64,000 nucleotides of DNA, from contig NZ_JACHMM010000001.1 of NCBI RefSeq assembly GCF_014204975.1, forward strand, positions 992,001 through 1,056,000. The letters are read 5' to 3'. The notes under the pieces were generated by a model. It saw only the letters and a program-made list of their open reading frames with translations. It searched no databases and was not told where the DNA came from. The position numbers and the translations under genes are program-made. Shown here one piece after another: positions 57,061 through 64,000 of this stretch; positions within the stretch are counted from its first letter, which is position 1; every line of letters begins with the position of its first letter. The stretch comes from Jiangella mangrovi. GTDB lineage: Bacteria; Actinomycetota; Actinomycetes; Jiangellales; Jiangellaceae.

Positions 57061-58002
57061 CTAGTCATCCTTAACCTCGGGCGGAAGCTGCGCAACGAAC
57101 TCGCGCAGGAACGCCCGGAAGTCCTTGCCCAGATCGCTGCGCTCGCTGGCCAGGCTGACCGTGGTGCGCAAGTAGTCGAGGCGGTCGCCGGTGTCGTAGC
57201 GGCGGCCGCGGAACACGACGGCGTGCACGCCGCCGCCGTCCTCGGCGGGCATGCCGGCCAGCGTCTTGAGGGCGTCGGTGAGCTGGATCTCGCCGCCCCG
57301 CCCCGGCTCGGTGCTCTTCAGCACGTCGAAGACGGCGGGGTGCAGCACGTAGCGCCCGATGATGGCGAGGTTGCTCGGCGCGGTGCCCGGCTCGGGCTTC
57401 TCTACGAGGTCGGTGACGCGCACGACGTCGTCCTCGGCCGGCTCGACGGAGGCGCAGCCGTACAGGTGGGCCTGGGACGGGTCGACCTCGATGAGCGCGA
57501 TGACGCTGCCGCCGTAGCGCTTCTGCACGTCGAGCATGTGCGGCAGGAGCGGGTCGCGCGGGTCGATGAGGTCGTCGCCGAGCATGACGGCGAACGGCTG
57601 GTCGCCGACGTGCAGCGCGCCGCACAGGACCGCGTGCCCGAGGCCGCGCGGGTCGCCCTGGCGGACGTAGTGGATGTCGCCCAGGATCTGCGACTTCATG
57701 ACCCGCCGCAGCCGCTCCTGGTCGCCCTTCTGTTCCAGCGCGCGCTCGAGCTCCCAGGCGCGGTCGAAGTGGTTCTCGATGGCGTCCTTGTTGCGCCCGG
57801 TGACCAGGAGTACGTCGGAGAGCCCCGCCGAGACGGCCTCTTCGACGACGTACTGGATGGCCGGCTTGTCGACGACCGGCAGCATCTCCTTCGGCGTGGC
57901 CTTGGTGGCCGGCAGGAACCTGGTGCCCAGGCCCGCGACCGGGATGACCACCTTCGTCACCGCACCGGCCGGTCCGCCCTGTTCCGTCTGCGCTGGAGTC
58001 AT
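57061..58002 (-). CDS. galU: UTP-glucose-1-phosphate uridylyltransferase
   Basis: ATG at 58002 follows a TAGGGT -10 box by 7 nt (leaderless). The 313-residue enzyme has KVVIPVAGLGTRFLPATKATPKEMLPVVDKPAIQYVVEEA, the nucleotidyltransferase signature, VMLGDDLIDP near residue 145 and VEKPEPGTAPSNLAIIGRYVL near residue 210. It forms UDP-glucose for wall polymers and trehalose. It leads the glp-moaC-mogA-rimJ operon. Confidence 0.96.
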   Translation of the reverse strand: MTPAQTEQGGPAGAVTKVVIPVAGLGTRFLPATKATPKEMLPVVDKPAIQYVVEEAVSAGLSDVLLVTGRNKDAIENHFDRAWELERALEQKGDQERLRRVMKSQILGDIHYVRQGDPRGLGHAVLCGALHVGDQPFAVMLGDDLIDPRDPLLPHMLDVQKRYGGSVIALIEVDPSQAHLYGCASVEPAEDDVVRVTDLVEKPEPGTAPSNLAIIGRYVLHPAVFDVLKSTEPGRGGEIQLTDALKTLAGMPAEDGGGVHAVVFRGRRYDTGDRLDYLRTTVSLASERSDLGKDFRAFLREFVAQLPPEVKDD

Positions 58003-58009
58003 GGGCGTC

Positions 58010-58063
58010 ACCCTACAAAGCCCGGCGGACAGGCTGAAGGGCGACGTGCGGGCGGCATACGGT
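58010..58063. promoter_or_regulatory. Divergent leaderless promoters galU / FTHF cyclo-ligase
   Basis: Minus-strand TAGGGT (58015-58010) lies 7 nt before galU ATG. Plus-strand TACGGT (58058-58063) lies 6 nt before the GTG at 58070. Neither gene has a Shine-Dalgarno sequence. Confidence 0.55.
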
Positions 58064-58069
58064 GAAGGC

Positions 58070-58666
58070 GTGACGACGACGGTGCGCGAGGCCAAACGGG
58101 CGCTGCGCGAGCGCATCCTCGCCCGCCGCTCCGAGTTCGACGCGACGGCGCTCGCGGCGGCCGGACAGGGCCTGCGCGACGTCGTCCTGGCCCTTCCAGA
58201 GCTGGCCAGAGCGCACACCGTCGCCCTCTACGTGTCGGTGGGCCGCGAGCCCGGCACCGGCCCGCTCATCGAGGCGCTCAGCGACGACGGCGTCGAAGTG
58301 CTGCTGCCGGTGCTGCTGCCCGACGGCGACCTCGACTGGGCCGCGTACACCGGACCACGTGGTCTGGTCACGGCCGCGCGCGGGCTGCTGGAGCCCGACG
58401 GCGACCGCTTGGGTCCCGCGGCGGTGGCGTCGGCGTCGGCGCTCCTGGTGCCGGGACTGGCGGTCGACCGGCACGGTCACCGGCTGGGGCGCGGCGGCGG
58501 GTCGTACGACCGCGTGCTGGCCCGCCAGCTCGCGGTGTCGCCACCGGTGTTCACCTGCGTCCTGCTGCACGACGGCGAGGTGCTCGACATCCCGATCCCC
58601 CGCGAGCCGCACGACGTCCCCGTCGACGCCGCCGCCACCCCCAGTGGAGCCCAGCGGCTGCGCTGA
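58070..58666 (+). CDS. 5-formyltetrahydrofolate cyclo-ligase
   Basis: GTG at 58070 gives 198 residues: basic N-terminus (AKRALRERILARRSEF), VALYVSVGREPGTGPLIEAL near residue 48, and LVPGLAVDRHGHRLGRGGGSYDRVLAR near residue 125, the ATP/folate binding signature. It converts 5-formyl-THF to 5,10-methenyl-THF with ATP. It is divergent from galU, a common actinobacterial arrangement. Confidence 0.93.
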   Translation: MTTTVREAKRALRERILARRSEFDATALAAAGQGLRDVVLALPELARAHTVALYVSVGREPGTGPLIEALSDDGVEVLLPVLLPDGDLDWAAYTGPRGLVTAARGLLEPDGDRLGPAAVASASALLVPGLAVDRHGHRLGRGGGSYDRVLARQLAVSPPVFTCVLLHDGEVLDIPIPREPHDVPVDAAATPSGAQRLR

Positions 58667-58698
58667 GTTGGCCGTCCGTGGACGGCCACGGAACCAGG

Positions 58699-58725
58699 TG
58701 GTGGCGCGCACGGAATCGAACCCGT
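58699..58725 (-). other. tRNA 3'-end-like fragment
   Basis: The minus strand reads a T-arm-like GGGTTCGATTCCG followed by GCGCGCCA and CCA, as in the 3' third of a tRNA. The T stem is imperfect and no 5' half is found upstream, so it is not a functional tRNA. It may be a remnant of an integration site. Confidence 0.4.
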
Positions 58726-58741
58726 CGCCCGGCCGGCGTCG

Positions 58742-61312
58742 TCAGTCGGTCGGCTCGGGCGGCTCGAAGGTGAAGGTGTGCTCGCCGGCCTCGCGGATGC
58801 CGTCCTCGTCCCAGCGCATCGGCAGCGTCTCGCCGTCGCGCCAGAGCTCGGTCTGGTCCTCGTAGTTGTCGTGGAACGGGTGGCCGCTGATGCCGGTGAG
58901 GTCGATCCAGCGCGACGCGTCGAGGTCGTCGAGGTCGACGATCATGCGCATGGACGGCGACCAGACCGTCTCGTAGCCCTCGGCGGCGTCCCAGGCGTTG
59001 GCCAGCACGATGGACCCGCCGCCGCCGACCTCGACCGGCCCGCGGTTGAACATCCACTCGACCAGCCCGATGCCGGACGTGCCGAACGTCTGCTCCGTCA
59101 GCTCCAGGGCGTGCAGCCGGCCCCACTCCCACTTCGAGGCGTCCTTGCCCTGCTCCATGGTCATCTCGTCGCGGGCGTCGCGGGCGGCCTCGACCAGGAC
59201 GATGTCGCGCGTCTCGGTGCCGCCCTCGCTCGTGACGTCGTCCCAGAACGGGTCGTCCGGGTGCTGCAGCAGGTGCCGCATGACCTCGAACCAGCGCCCG
59301 CCGCCGTCGGGCCACTCGTCCTCGGGCAGGTCGTCGTGGAAGGTCAGCTCGAGCAGGTTGCGCCAGACGGCGTTGAAGTAGGCGGTCGCGGAGGAGTCCG
59401 GCGACATCGACCGGTCCCAGTCGCGCAGCAGCCGCAACCCGTCGCCGTAGTAGCCCTGCGGCGCCTCGAGTTCGAGCAGGTACGGCACCAGGATGTCGGC
59501 GGCGTCGCTGTGCGCGTCCATCTGGATCGCGGCCATGTCCGCGGCGTCGAGCGGGTCGCCGTCGCCGGCTGCCGCGGCGATCAGGTCGTTGATGCGCCCG
59601 GCACGGTGGCCGGGGTCGAAGTCGGCGGTCAGCAGGAACGGGTAGCGGTCGCTGGTGACCGGCTGGTTCGCCGTCACGACATAGCCCTGCATCGGGTTCA
59701 GGACGCTGGGCATGGCGGCGAACGGGATGTAGCCGGCCCACTCGTACTGCCCGGTCCAGCCCGGAACGGGGTAGCGACCGTCGTACGTGGTGCGCACGGG
59801 CACGCGGCCCGGGGCCTGGTAGCCGATGTTGCCCTCGGTGTCGGCGTAGACGAGGTTCTGCGACGGCACGTCGAACAGTGCGGCGGCCGAGCGGAACGAG
59901 TCCCAGTCGGTGGCCCGGTTCAGTGCGAAGATCGCGTCGGCCGTGCGGCCGGGGTCGAGCGCGGTCCAGCGCAGGGCGACCTCGTACCCGTCGTCGGAGC
60001 TGCCGCCCGGCGGCGGCTCGCCCTCGACCTCGGCGTCCGCGCCGATGTCCTCGATGTCGTCGTCGCGCTCGGACAGCAGCGGCCCGTGGCGGGTGCTGCG
60101 GACGGTGATGGTGACGTCGTCGCCGCCGGCCACCCGGATGGTCTCTTCGCGGACCTCGAGCGGCAGCCAGTCGTCGCCGACGCGGTAGGAGTTGCCGCGG
60201 ATCTGCTCGAGGTAGAGGTCGGTGACGTCGGGGCTGAGGTTGGTGAACCCCCACGCGACGTCCTGGTTGTGCCCGATGATGACGCCCGGCAGCCCCGCGA
60301 ACGAGTAGCCGACCACGTCGAACGGGCAGGCCGGCCCGACCTCGCGGCAGTGCAGCCCGACCTGGTACCAGATGGACGGGATCGACGGCGCCAGGTGCGG
60401 GTCGTTGGCCAGCAGCGGTGCGCCGGACTCGGTGAGGTCGCCGCCGACCACCCACGAGTTGGAGCCGACGCCGTCGCCGTCGCCGAACGTCACCGGTGCC
60501 GCGTCGAGCCCGTCGGCGGCCTGCTCGATGGCGTCCACGGCCTCGGGCGGCAGCGGGACGGGGGCGCCGTCGGTGCCGGTCAGCGCCTCGGGCAGCCGCG
60601 GCGACACGTACTCGTCGGGGACGATGGGCGGCGCCAGCCCGGCCGGCGAGTCCGGCCAGAGCTGCTCGACGCGGTCGACCGGCAGCCCGCTCGCGGCGAG
60701 CAGCGACCGGCTGATCTCGTCCTGCATGTTGCCGCGCAGGTCCCACGCCATGGCCTTGAGCCAGCTCAGCGAGTCGACCGGCGTCCAGCGGCTGGGTGCG
60801 TCGTCGCCGCCGGTCAGCCCGAGCAGGGTGTACGCCAGGCCGCGCTCGCCGCCGTCGGTCTGGTCCAGCCAGGCGTTGACGCCGTCGGCGTACGCGTCGA
60901 AGTAGCGGCGGCCCTCGGGGCTGATCAGCGGCAGCTCGGCGCGCGCGACCTGGGTCCAGCCGAGGGTCCGCACGAACGCGTCGGTCTCGACCTGGTCCTC
61001 GCCGAACAGCTCCGACAGCCGGCCCGACGTGACGTGGCGGCGGAAGTCCATCTGCCAGAACCGGTCCTGCGCGTGCACGTACGCCTGGGCCCGGAACAGG
61101 TCCTCGGGGGTGTCGGCATAGATGTGCGGGATGCCGTTCTCGTCGCGGATGACCTCGACGCCCGCCGACAGCCGCGGGATCTCGGCCGTGCCGTCGTACT
61201 CCGGGTACGCGCGGCGCACCGACCAGACGCCGACGGAGGCCGAGGCGACGAGCGCCAGCACGACCAGACCCGCCAGGACGGCGAGCCCAGCGGCGAGGCG
61301 GCGACGAGTCAC
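58742..61312 (-). CDS. Penicillin acylase-family Ntn-hydrolase, membrane anchored
   Basis: GTG at 61312 lies 6 nt after TACTCT (61324-61319). The 856-residue precursor has an N-terminal hydrophobic segment (LAVLAGLVVLALVASASVGVW), the A-chain (VEVIRDENGIPHIYADTPEDLFRAQAYVHAQDRFWQMDFRR), a spacer, and the autoprocessing site G|SNSWVVGGD near residue 284, where the serine becomes the B-chain nucleophile. LLANDPHL and the downstream Asn/Arg residues of the family are present. It hydrolyses acyl amides such as acyl-homoserine lactones, penicillins or lipopeptides outside the membrane; the substrate is not known here. Confidence 0.93.
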   Translation of the reverse strand: MTRRRLAAGLAVLAGLVVLALVASASVGVWSVRRAYPEYDGTAEIPRLSAGVEVIRDENGIPHIYADTPEDLFRAQAYVHAQDRFWQMDFRRHVTSGRLSELFGEDQVETDAFVRTLGWTQVARAELPLISPEGRRYFDAYADGVNAWLDQTDGGERGLAYTLLGLTGGDDAPSRWTPVDSLSWLKAMAWDLRGNMQDEISRSLLAASGLPVDRVEQLWPDSPAGLAPPIVPDEYVSPRLPEALTGTDGAPVPLPPEAVDAIEQAADGLDAAPVTFGDGDGVGSNSWVVGGDLTESGAPLLANDPHLAPSIPSIWYQVGLHCREVGPACPFDVVGYSFAGLPGVIIGHNQDVAWGFTNLSPDVTDLYLEQIRGNSYRVGDDWLPLEVREETIRVAGGDDVTITVRSTRHGPLLSERDDDIEDIGADAEVEGEPPPGGSSDDGYEVALRWTALDPGRTADAIFALNRATDWDSFRSAAALFDVPSQNLVYADTEGNIGYQAPGRVPVRTTYDGRYPVPGWTGQYEWAGYIPFAAMPSVLNPMQGYVVTANQPVTSDRYPFLLTADFDPGHRAGRINDLIAAAAGDGDPLDAADMAAIQMDAHSDAADILVPYLLELEAPQGYYGDGLRLLRDWDRSMSPDSSATAYFNAVWRNLLELTFHDDLPEDEWPDGGGRWFEVMRHLLQHPDDPFWDDVTSEGGTETRDIVLVEAARDARDEMTMEQGKDASKWEWGRLHALELTEQTFGTSGIGLVEWMFNRGPVEVGGGGSIVLANAWDAAEGYETVWSPSMRMIVDLDDLDASRWIDLTGISGHPFHDNYEDQTELWRDGETLPMRWDEDGIREAGEHTFTFEPPEPTD

Positions 61313-61462
61313 CGGGACAGAGTAGGCGACCGATCAAGCCCTGCTGATGCCCGTCATGGCGGCCGACGACGGCGTCAGCCTGCGGTCAAGGTGTGGTCCT
61401 TTCATGGCGCGATGCAAGTTCTGAACCTTGCGGGAGTGGACGCCAGGTCGTAGCCTTGCACT

Positions 61463-62053
61463 GTGCCCTTCGTCCTGACCGTCGACCAGCGCGGCAGCCG
61501 CCGCAGCCGCGACCTGGTCGAGGATGCCCTGTCCACGCTGAAGCAGCTGGTCCACGAGCCGCTGCTCGCGTTCGAGCGCACCGCCGGCGACGAGTTCCAG
61601 GGCGTCCTCGCCGAGCCCGCGGCCGCCGTCGACGCCGCGCGGCTGCTGCTGCGTGCCGACGCGTGGAGCGTCGGCATCGGGGCGGGGCCGGTCGAGGAGC
61701 CGCTGCCGGCCAGCACGCGCTCGGCCCGCGGCCCGGCGTTCGTCCACGCTCGCGAGGCGCTCGACACCGCCAAGCAGCGCCCGCAGCACGTCGCCGTCGT
61801 CGGAGCCGAGGCCGAACGGGCGCAGGAGGCCGACGCCGTCCTGACCCTGCTGGCGGCGGTGGTCTCGCGGCGCAGCCCGGCCGGCTGGGCCGCCATCGAC
61901 CTCGTCGAGGCCGGGCACACCTTCGCCGAGGCCGCCGAGATCCTGGGCGTGAGCCGGCAGGCCGTCGGGCAGCGGCTGTCGGTCGCGCTCTGGCAGCAGG
62001 AACGCGACGCGCGGCCGGTCGTGGCGCGCCTGCTGCACGAGGCCGCCGCATGA
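61463..62053 (+). CDS. SatD-like protein with C-terminal HTH
   Basis: GTG at 61463 follows TAGCCT (61451-61456) by 6 nt. The 196-residue product has a SatD-like core (LAFERTAGDEFQGVLAEPAAAVDAARLLLRADAWSVGIGAG) near residue 40, a stretch recalling nucleotide-cyclase folds, and a C-terminal HTH (GHTFAEAAEILGVSRQAVGQRLSVAL). SatD is linked to signal or secretion stress loci in streptococci. Overlaps the next gene by ATGA. Confidence 0.68.
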   Translation: MPFVLTVDQRGSRRSRDLVEDALSTLKQLVHEPLLAFERTAGDEFQGVLAEPAAAVDAARLLLRADAWSVGIGAGPVEEPLPASTRSARGPAFVHAREALDTAKQRPQHVAVVGAEAERAQEADAVLTLLAAVVSRRSPAGWAAIDLVEAGHTFAEAAEILGVSRQAVGQRLSVALWQQERDARPVVARLLHEAAA

Positions 62054-62619
62054 CGGTGGTGGCGGTGGTCCTGCTCTGTGTGGCGGCCGTGGCCGGTGGC
62101 ATCGTGTGGTACCTGGTCGAGCGCCGGCCCGGTGCGACCACCGGCACCTGGCTGGCAGCGGCCGCCGTCCCGATCGTGCTGGTCGTGGCCGCCGCGCTGT
62201 TCGGCCTGGCCGGCGACCCGGCCGGCGACACCCTGCTCACCGTCGCGCGGGCGGCCGCCATCGCCGCCGCGGTCACGGGCGGCAGCCTGGTCGCGACGGC
62301 GCTGCTGCGGGTCGCCGACCGCAAGACCGGCGTCATCGACGACGACGGCGAGGTGGGCGACGCGTCAGCGAACGTCTCGGACCCGCAGACGCTGCGCGGC
62401 GGCACCTCCATCGGCGCGCTCGAACGGGTCGCCGTCGCCGTCACGCTGCTGGCCGGCTGGCCCGAAGGGCTCGCGCTGGTGCTCGGCGTCAAGGGCCTGG
62501 GCCGCTACCCGGAGCTGCGCAGACCGGCCGCCGCCGAGCGGTTCATCATCGGGACGCTGGCCAGCGTGCTGTGGGCGGTGGCGGCGGTCGGCGTCGTGTT
62601 CACCATGCGACCCTGGTGA
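62050..62619 (+). CDS. Hypothetical four-to-five-helix membrane protein
   Basis: ATG at 62050 overlaps the SatD-like stop. The 189-residue product has helices at residues 4-22, 36-53, 62-86, 125-145 and 163-185, with a conserved-looking hydrophilic loop (RKTGVIDDDGEVGDASANVSDPQTLRGG) between the third and fourth. SatD-like genes are commonly paired with a membrane protein. Function unknown. Confidence 0.65.
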   Translation: MTVVAVVLLCVAAVAGGIVWYLVERRPGATTGTWLAAAAVPIVLVVAAALFGLAGDPAGDTLLTVARAAAIAAAVTGGSLVATALLRVADRKTGVIDDDGEVGDASANVSDPQTLRGGTSIGALERVAVAVTLLAGWPEGLALVLGVKGLGRYPELRRPAAAERFIIGTLASVLWAVAAVGVVFTMRPW

Positions 62620-62728
62620 CCGGCCGCGTGGACAAGGCCGCACAGGACCGGGCATTATTCTTGGCAGTCGAGGGTTGAGAGTGCTAGAAGCCATCGACCT
62701 TCGATGCTGACCGGGAGGATCTGGCAAC

Positions 62729-63070
62729 GTGCCCACGTACCAATATGTCTGCACTGACTGCGGCGAGCCGCTCGAGGCGGTGCAGAAGTTCAGCGACGAC
62801 GCCCTGACCGAGTGCCCGGTGTGCGGCGGCCGCCTGCGCAAGGTGTTCTCCGCCGTCGGCGTGGTGTTCAAGGGCTCCGGCTTCTACCGCAACGACAGCC
62901 GCGCCACGTCGTCCTCCAGCACCCCGGCGAGCAGCAGCTCCAAGGAGTCCTCGTCCAGCTCGTCCGACTCCGGCAGCAAGAAGAGCGGCGACTCGTCCTC
63001 GAAGAAGGACTCCTCGTCGACGTCCTCGAGCTCGTCGTCCGGCTCGAAGGCCTCGTCTCCCGCCGCCTGA
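62729..63070 (+). CDS. FmdB-type zinc ribbon protein with Ser-rich tail
   Basis: The 113-residue protein starts PTYQYVCTDCG and has CPVCGG near residue 30, the four-cysteine zinc ribbon of FmdB/CxxC-CxxC regulators, then KGSGFYRND. Residues 57-113 are almost only Ser, Lys, Asp, Gly and Ala, a disordered low-complexity tail. FmdB proteins were described as putative regulators; the tail is longer than usual for the family. GGGAGGATCTGGCAAC precedes the GTG at 62729. Confidence 0.85.
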   Translation: MPTYQYVCTDCGEPLEAVQKFSDDALTECPVCGGRLRKVFSAVGVVFKGSGFYRNDSRATSSSSTPASSSSKESSSSSSDSGSKKSGDSSSKKDSSSTSSSSSSGSKASSPAA

Positions 63071-63163
63071 GGCGAGCCGCGTCCCGTCCACAGGCCGCCC
63101 GCGGGCGAACTCGGCCTGTGGACAGCCGGATCGACGGGGTCCGGCGCACCTAGCGTCGTGCGC

Positions 63164-63796
63164 ATGGACGACCCCCGCTCCGCCCTGCGACACCTCATTC
63201 GCACCGCCGGCTGGCATCGCCGCCTGCTGGCCGGCGGGCTGGCCGCTGCCGCCGTCGCGTTCGCCATCGAGGCCGCGTCGCCCGCCCCGCCGGACACGGT
63301 CGACGTGGTCGTGGCGGCCCACGACCTGCCCGGCGGCACGGTGCTGAGCGCCGCCGACCTCGCAACGGTGGGACTTCCGGCGTCCGCCGTCCCGGCCGGA
63401 GTCGTCGACGCGGCGTCGGCGCCTGGCGCGTTGCTCGCCGCGCCCGTGCGAGCGGGCGAGCCGATCACCGACCGCCGCATCCTCGGACCGGGACTGCTCG
63501 ACGGCTGGGACGCGGCCGGGGACGTGGTCGCCGCGCCGGTGCGCGTGGCCGACGCCGGAGCCGCGACCTACCTCCGTCCGGGCGACCGCATCGACCTGTT
63601 GGCGACGTCGCTGGACGGCGTCGCGAGCACGTCCGTCGTGGCGGCGGACGTGCCGGTGCTGGCGCTGCCGTCGGCCGCCGGCTCCACGCTCGCCGAGGGC
63701 GCCCTCGTCCTCGTCGCCGCCAGCCCGGCCCAGGCCGCCGACCTCGCCGCTGCCGCCGTCGCCGCGCGCCTGTCGTTCACCGTCGGTGTGCCCTGA
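63164..63796 (+). CDS. SAF-domain protein (CpaB/RcpC-like)
   Basis: ATG at 63164 lies 7 nt after TAGCGT (63151-63156). The 210-residue product has a transmembrane segment (LLAGGLAAAAVAFAIEAA) near residue 25 and a SAF domain (VVVAAHDLPGGTVLSAADLATVGLPASAVPAGV) near residue 50, then a RcpC-like region (VADAGAATYLRPGDRIDLLAT). CpaB/RcpC proteins belong to Flp/Tad pili, but no tad genes are near, and this form is common in actinobacteria next to mscL. Role undefined. Confidence 0.8.
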   Translation: MDDPRSALRHLIRTAGWHRRLLAGGLAAAAVAFAIEAASPAPPDTVDVVVAAHDLPGGTVLSAADLATVGLPASAVPAGVVDAASAPGALLAAPVRAGEPITDRRILGPGLLDGWDAAGDVVAAPVRVADAGAATYLRPGDRIDLLATSLDGVASTSVVAADVPVLALPSAAGSTLAEGALVLVAASPAQAADLAAAAVAARLSFTVGVP

Positions 63797-63871
63797 TGTC
63801 CCCTGATCACGGTCTTTCAGCCGCTAAGGTGTGCCCGGCCAAGCGTCTGGACGGGAGAAGGGTTGCAACGG

Positions 63872-64000
63872 ATGCTCAAGGGCTTCAGAGACTTCATCAG
63901 CAGGGGCAACGTCGTCGATCTGGCGGTTGCCGTGGTCATCGGCGCCGCGTTCACCCAGATCGTCAACGCGATCGTCAACGGGCTCATCAACCCGCTGATC
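63872..64000 (+). CDS. mscL: Large-conductance mechanosensitive channel, cut by window end
   Basis: The first 43 residues read [43 protein letters not shown], the N-terminal helix and first transmembrane pore helix of MscL, with the gate region. The channel opens under membrane tension to release solutes in osmotic down-shock. GGGAGAAGGG precedes the start; a TTG at 63863 in frame is an alternative. The rest lies outside the window. Confidence 0.93.
   Translation, partial: MLKGFRDFISRGNVVDLAVAVVIGAAFTQIVNAIVNGLINPLI

Noticed and set aside
58699-58725. A complete tRNA gene
   Set aside because: Only a T-arm-like stretch and a 3' acceptor strand with CCA exist; the T stem is mispaired and no anticodon arm lies upstream.
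1-64000. CRISPR array, rRNA genes or replication origin
   Set aside because: No regularly spaced repeats, no 16S/23S-like sequence and no DnaA-box cluster were noticed by eye.

Overview
The window is a very GC-rich piece of an actinomycete chromosome. The supporting signs are many leaderless genes (a TANNNT -10 box 6-8 nt before ATG or GTG), GTG starts, a standalone LigD polymerase domain, a protein O-mannosyltransferase next to rsmI, SigJ-type ECF sigma factors, an F420-type oxidoreductase and a galU/glp/glpR division cluster. The genus cannot be fixed from the sequence alone.

Layout. 1-9.7 kb: a UvrA-like ABC protein (cut by the window start) diverges from a double-HTH MerR regulator, followed by a LigD polymerase domain, a PRC-barrel protein, a CPA1 antiporter and cydAB. 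9.7-14.4 kb: a BlaI/M56 pair whose operator also faces cydAB, then rsmI, pmt and a GDT1-family transporter behind a manganese (yybP-ykoY) riboswitch. 14.4-21.5 kb: two MFS transporters, an autoregulated ArsR/SRPBCC pair, a secreted beta-helix protein, a secreted glycerophosphodiesterase and a VOC protein. 21.5-28.4 kb: three ECF sigma genes with C-terminal SnoaL-like extensions, two with recognisable ECF promoters beside divergent partner genes, a hemerythrin protein, an SOS-boxed unknown gene and an LLM oxidoreductase. 28.5-29.1 kb: a 50-residue membrane peptide gene diverging from two tandem structured small RNAs whose terminator loop is complementary to the peptide's start region. This looks like an undescribed type I toxin-antitoxin-like module. 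29.1-37.7 kb: a quinone reductase-like enzyme, a SNF2 helicase with a nuclease-like partner, and a secreted tandem amidase with a degenerate second half.

38-52.5 kb is an accessory defence island of more mixed base composition ending at tRNA-Ala(CGC). It holds a D12-class adenine methylase, a NurA-HerA-UvrD/PD-(D/E)xK operon, an IS256-type element sitting in the divergent promoter region, a type III-like Mod-Res pair, and IS481 remnants with a MITE-like inverted-repeat element against the tRNA. I do not recognise this six-gene combination as a named system.

52.5-64 kb is core again: glpR/sepX, yceI, rimJ, mogA, moaC, glp(moeA), galU, 5-formyl-THF cyclo-ligase, a penicillin acylase-family hydrolase, a SatD-like pair, an FmdB zinc ribbon with a serine-rich tail, a SAF-domain protein and the start of mscL. 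No CRISPR array, rRNA operon or replication origin was seen.
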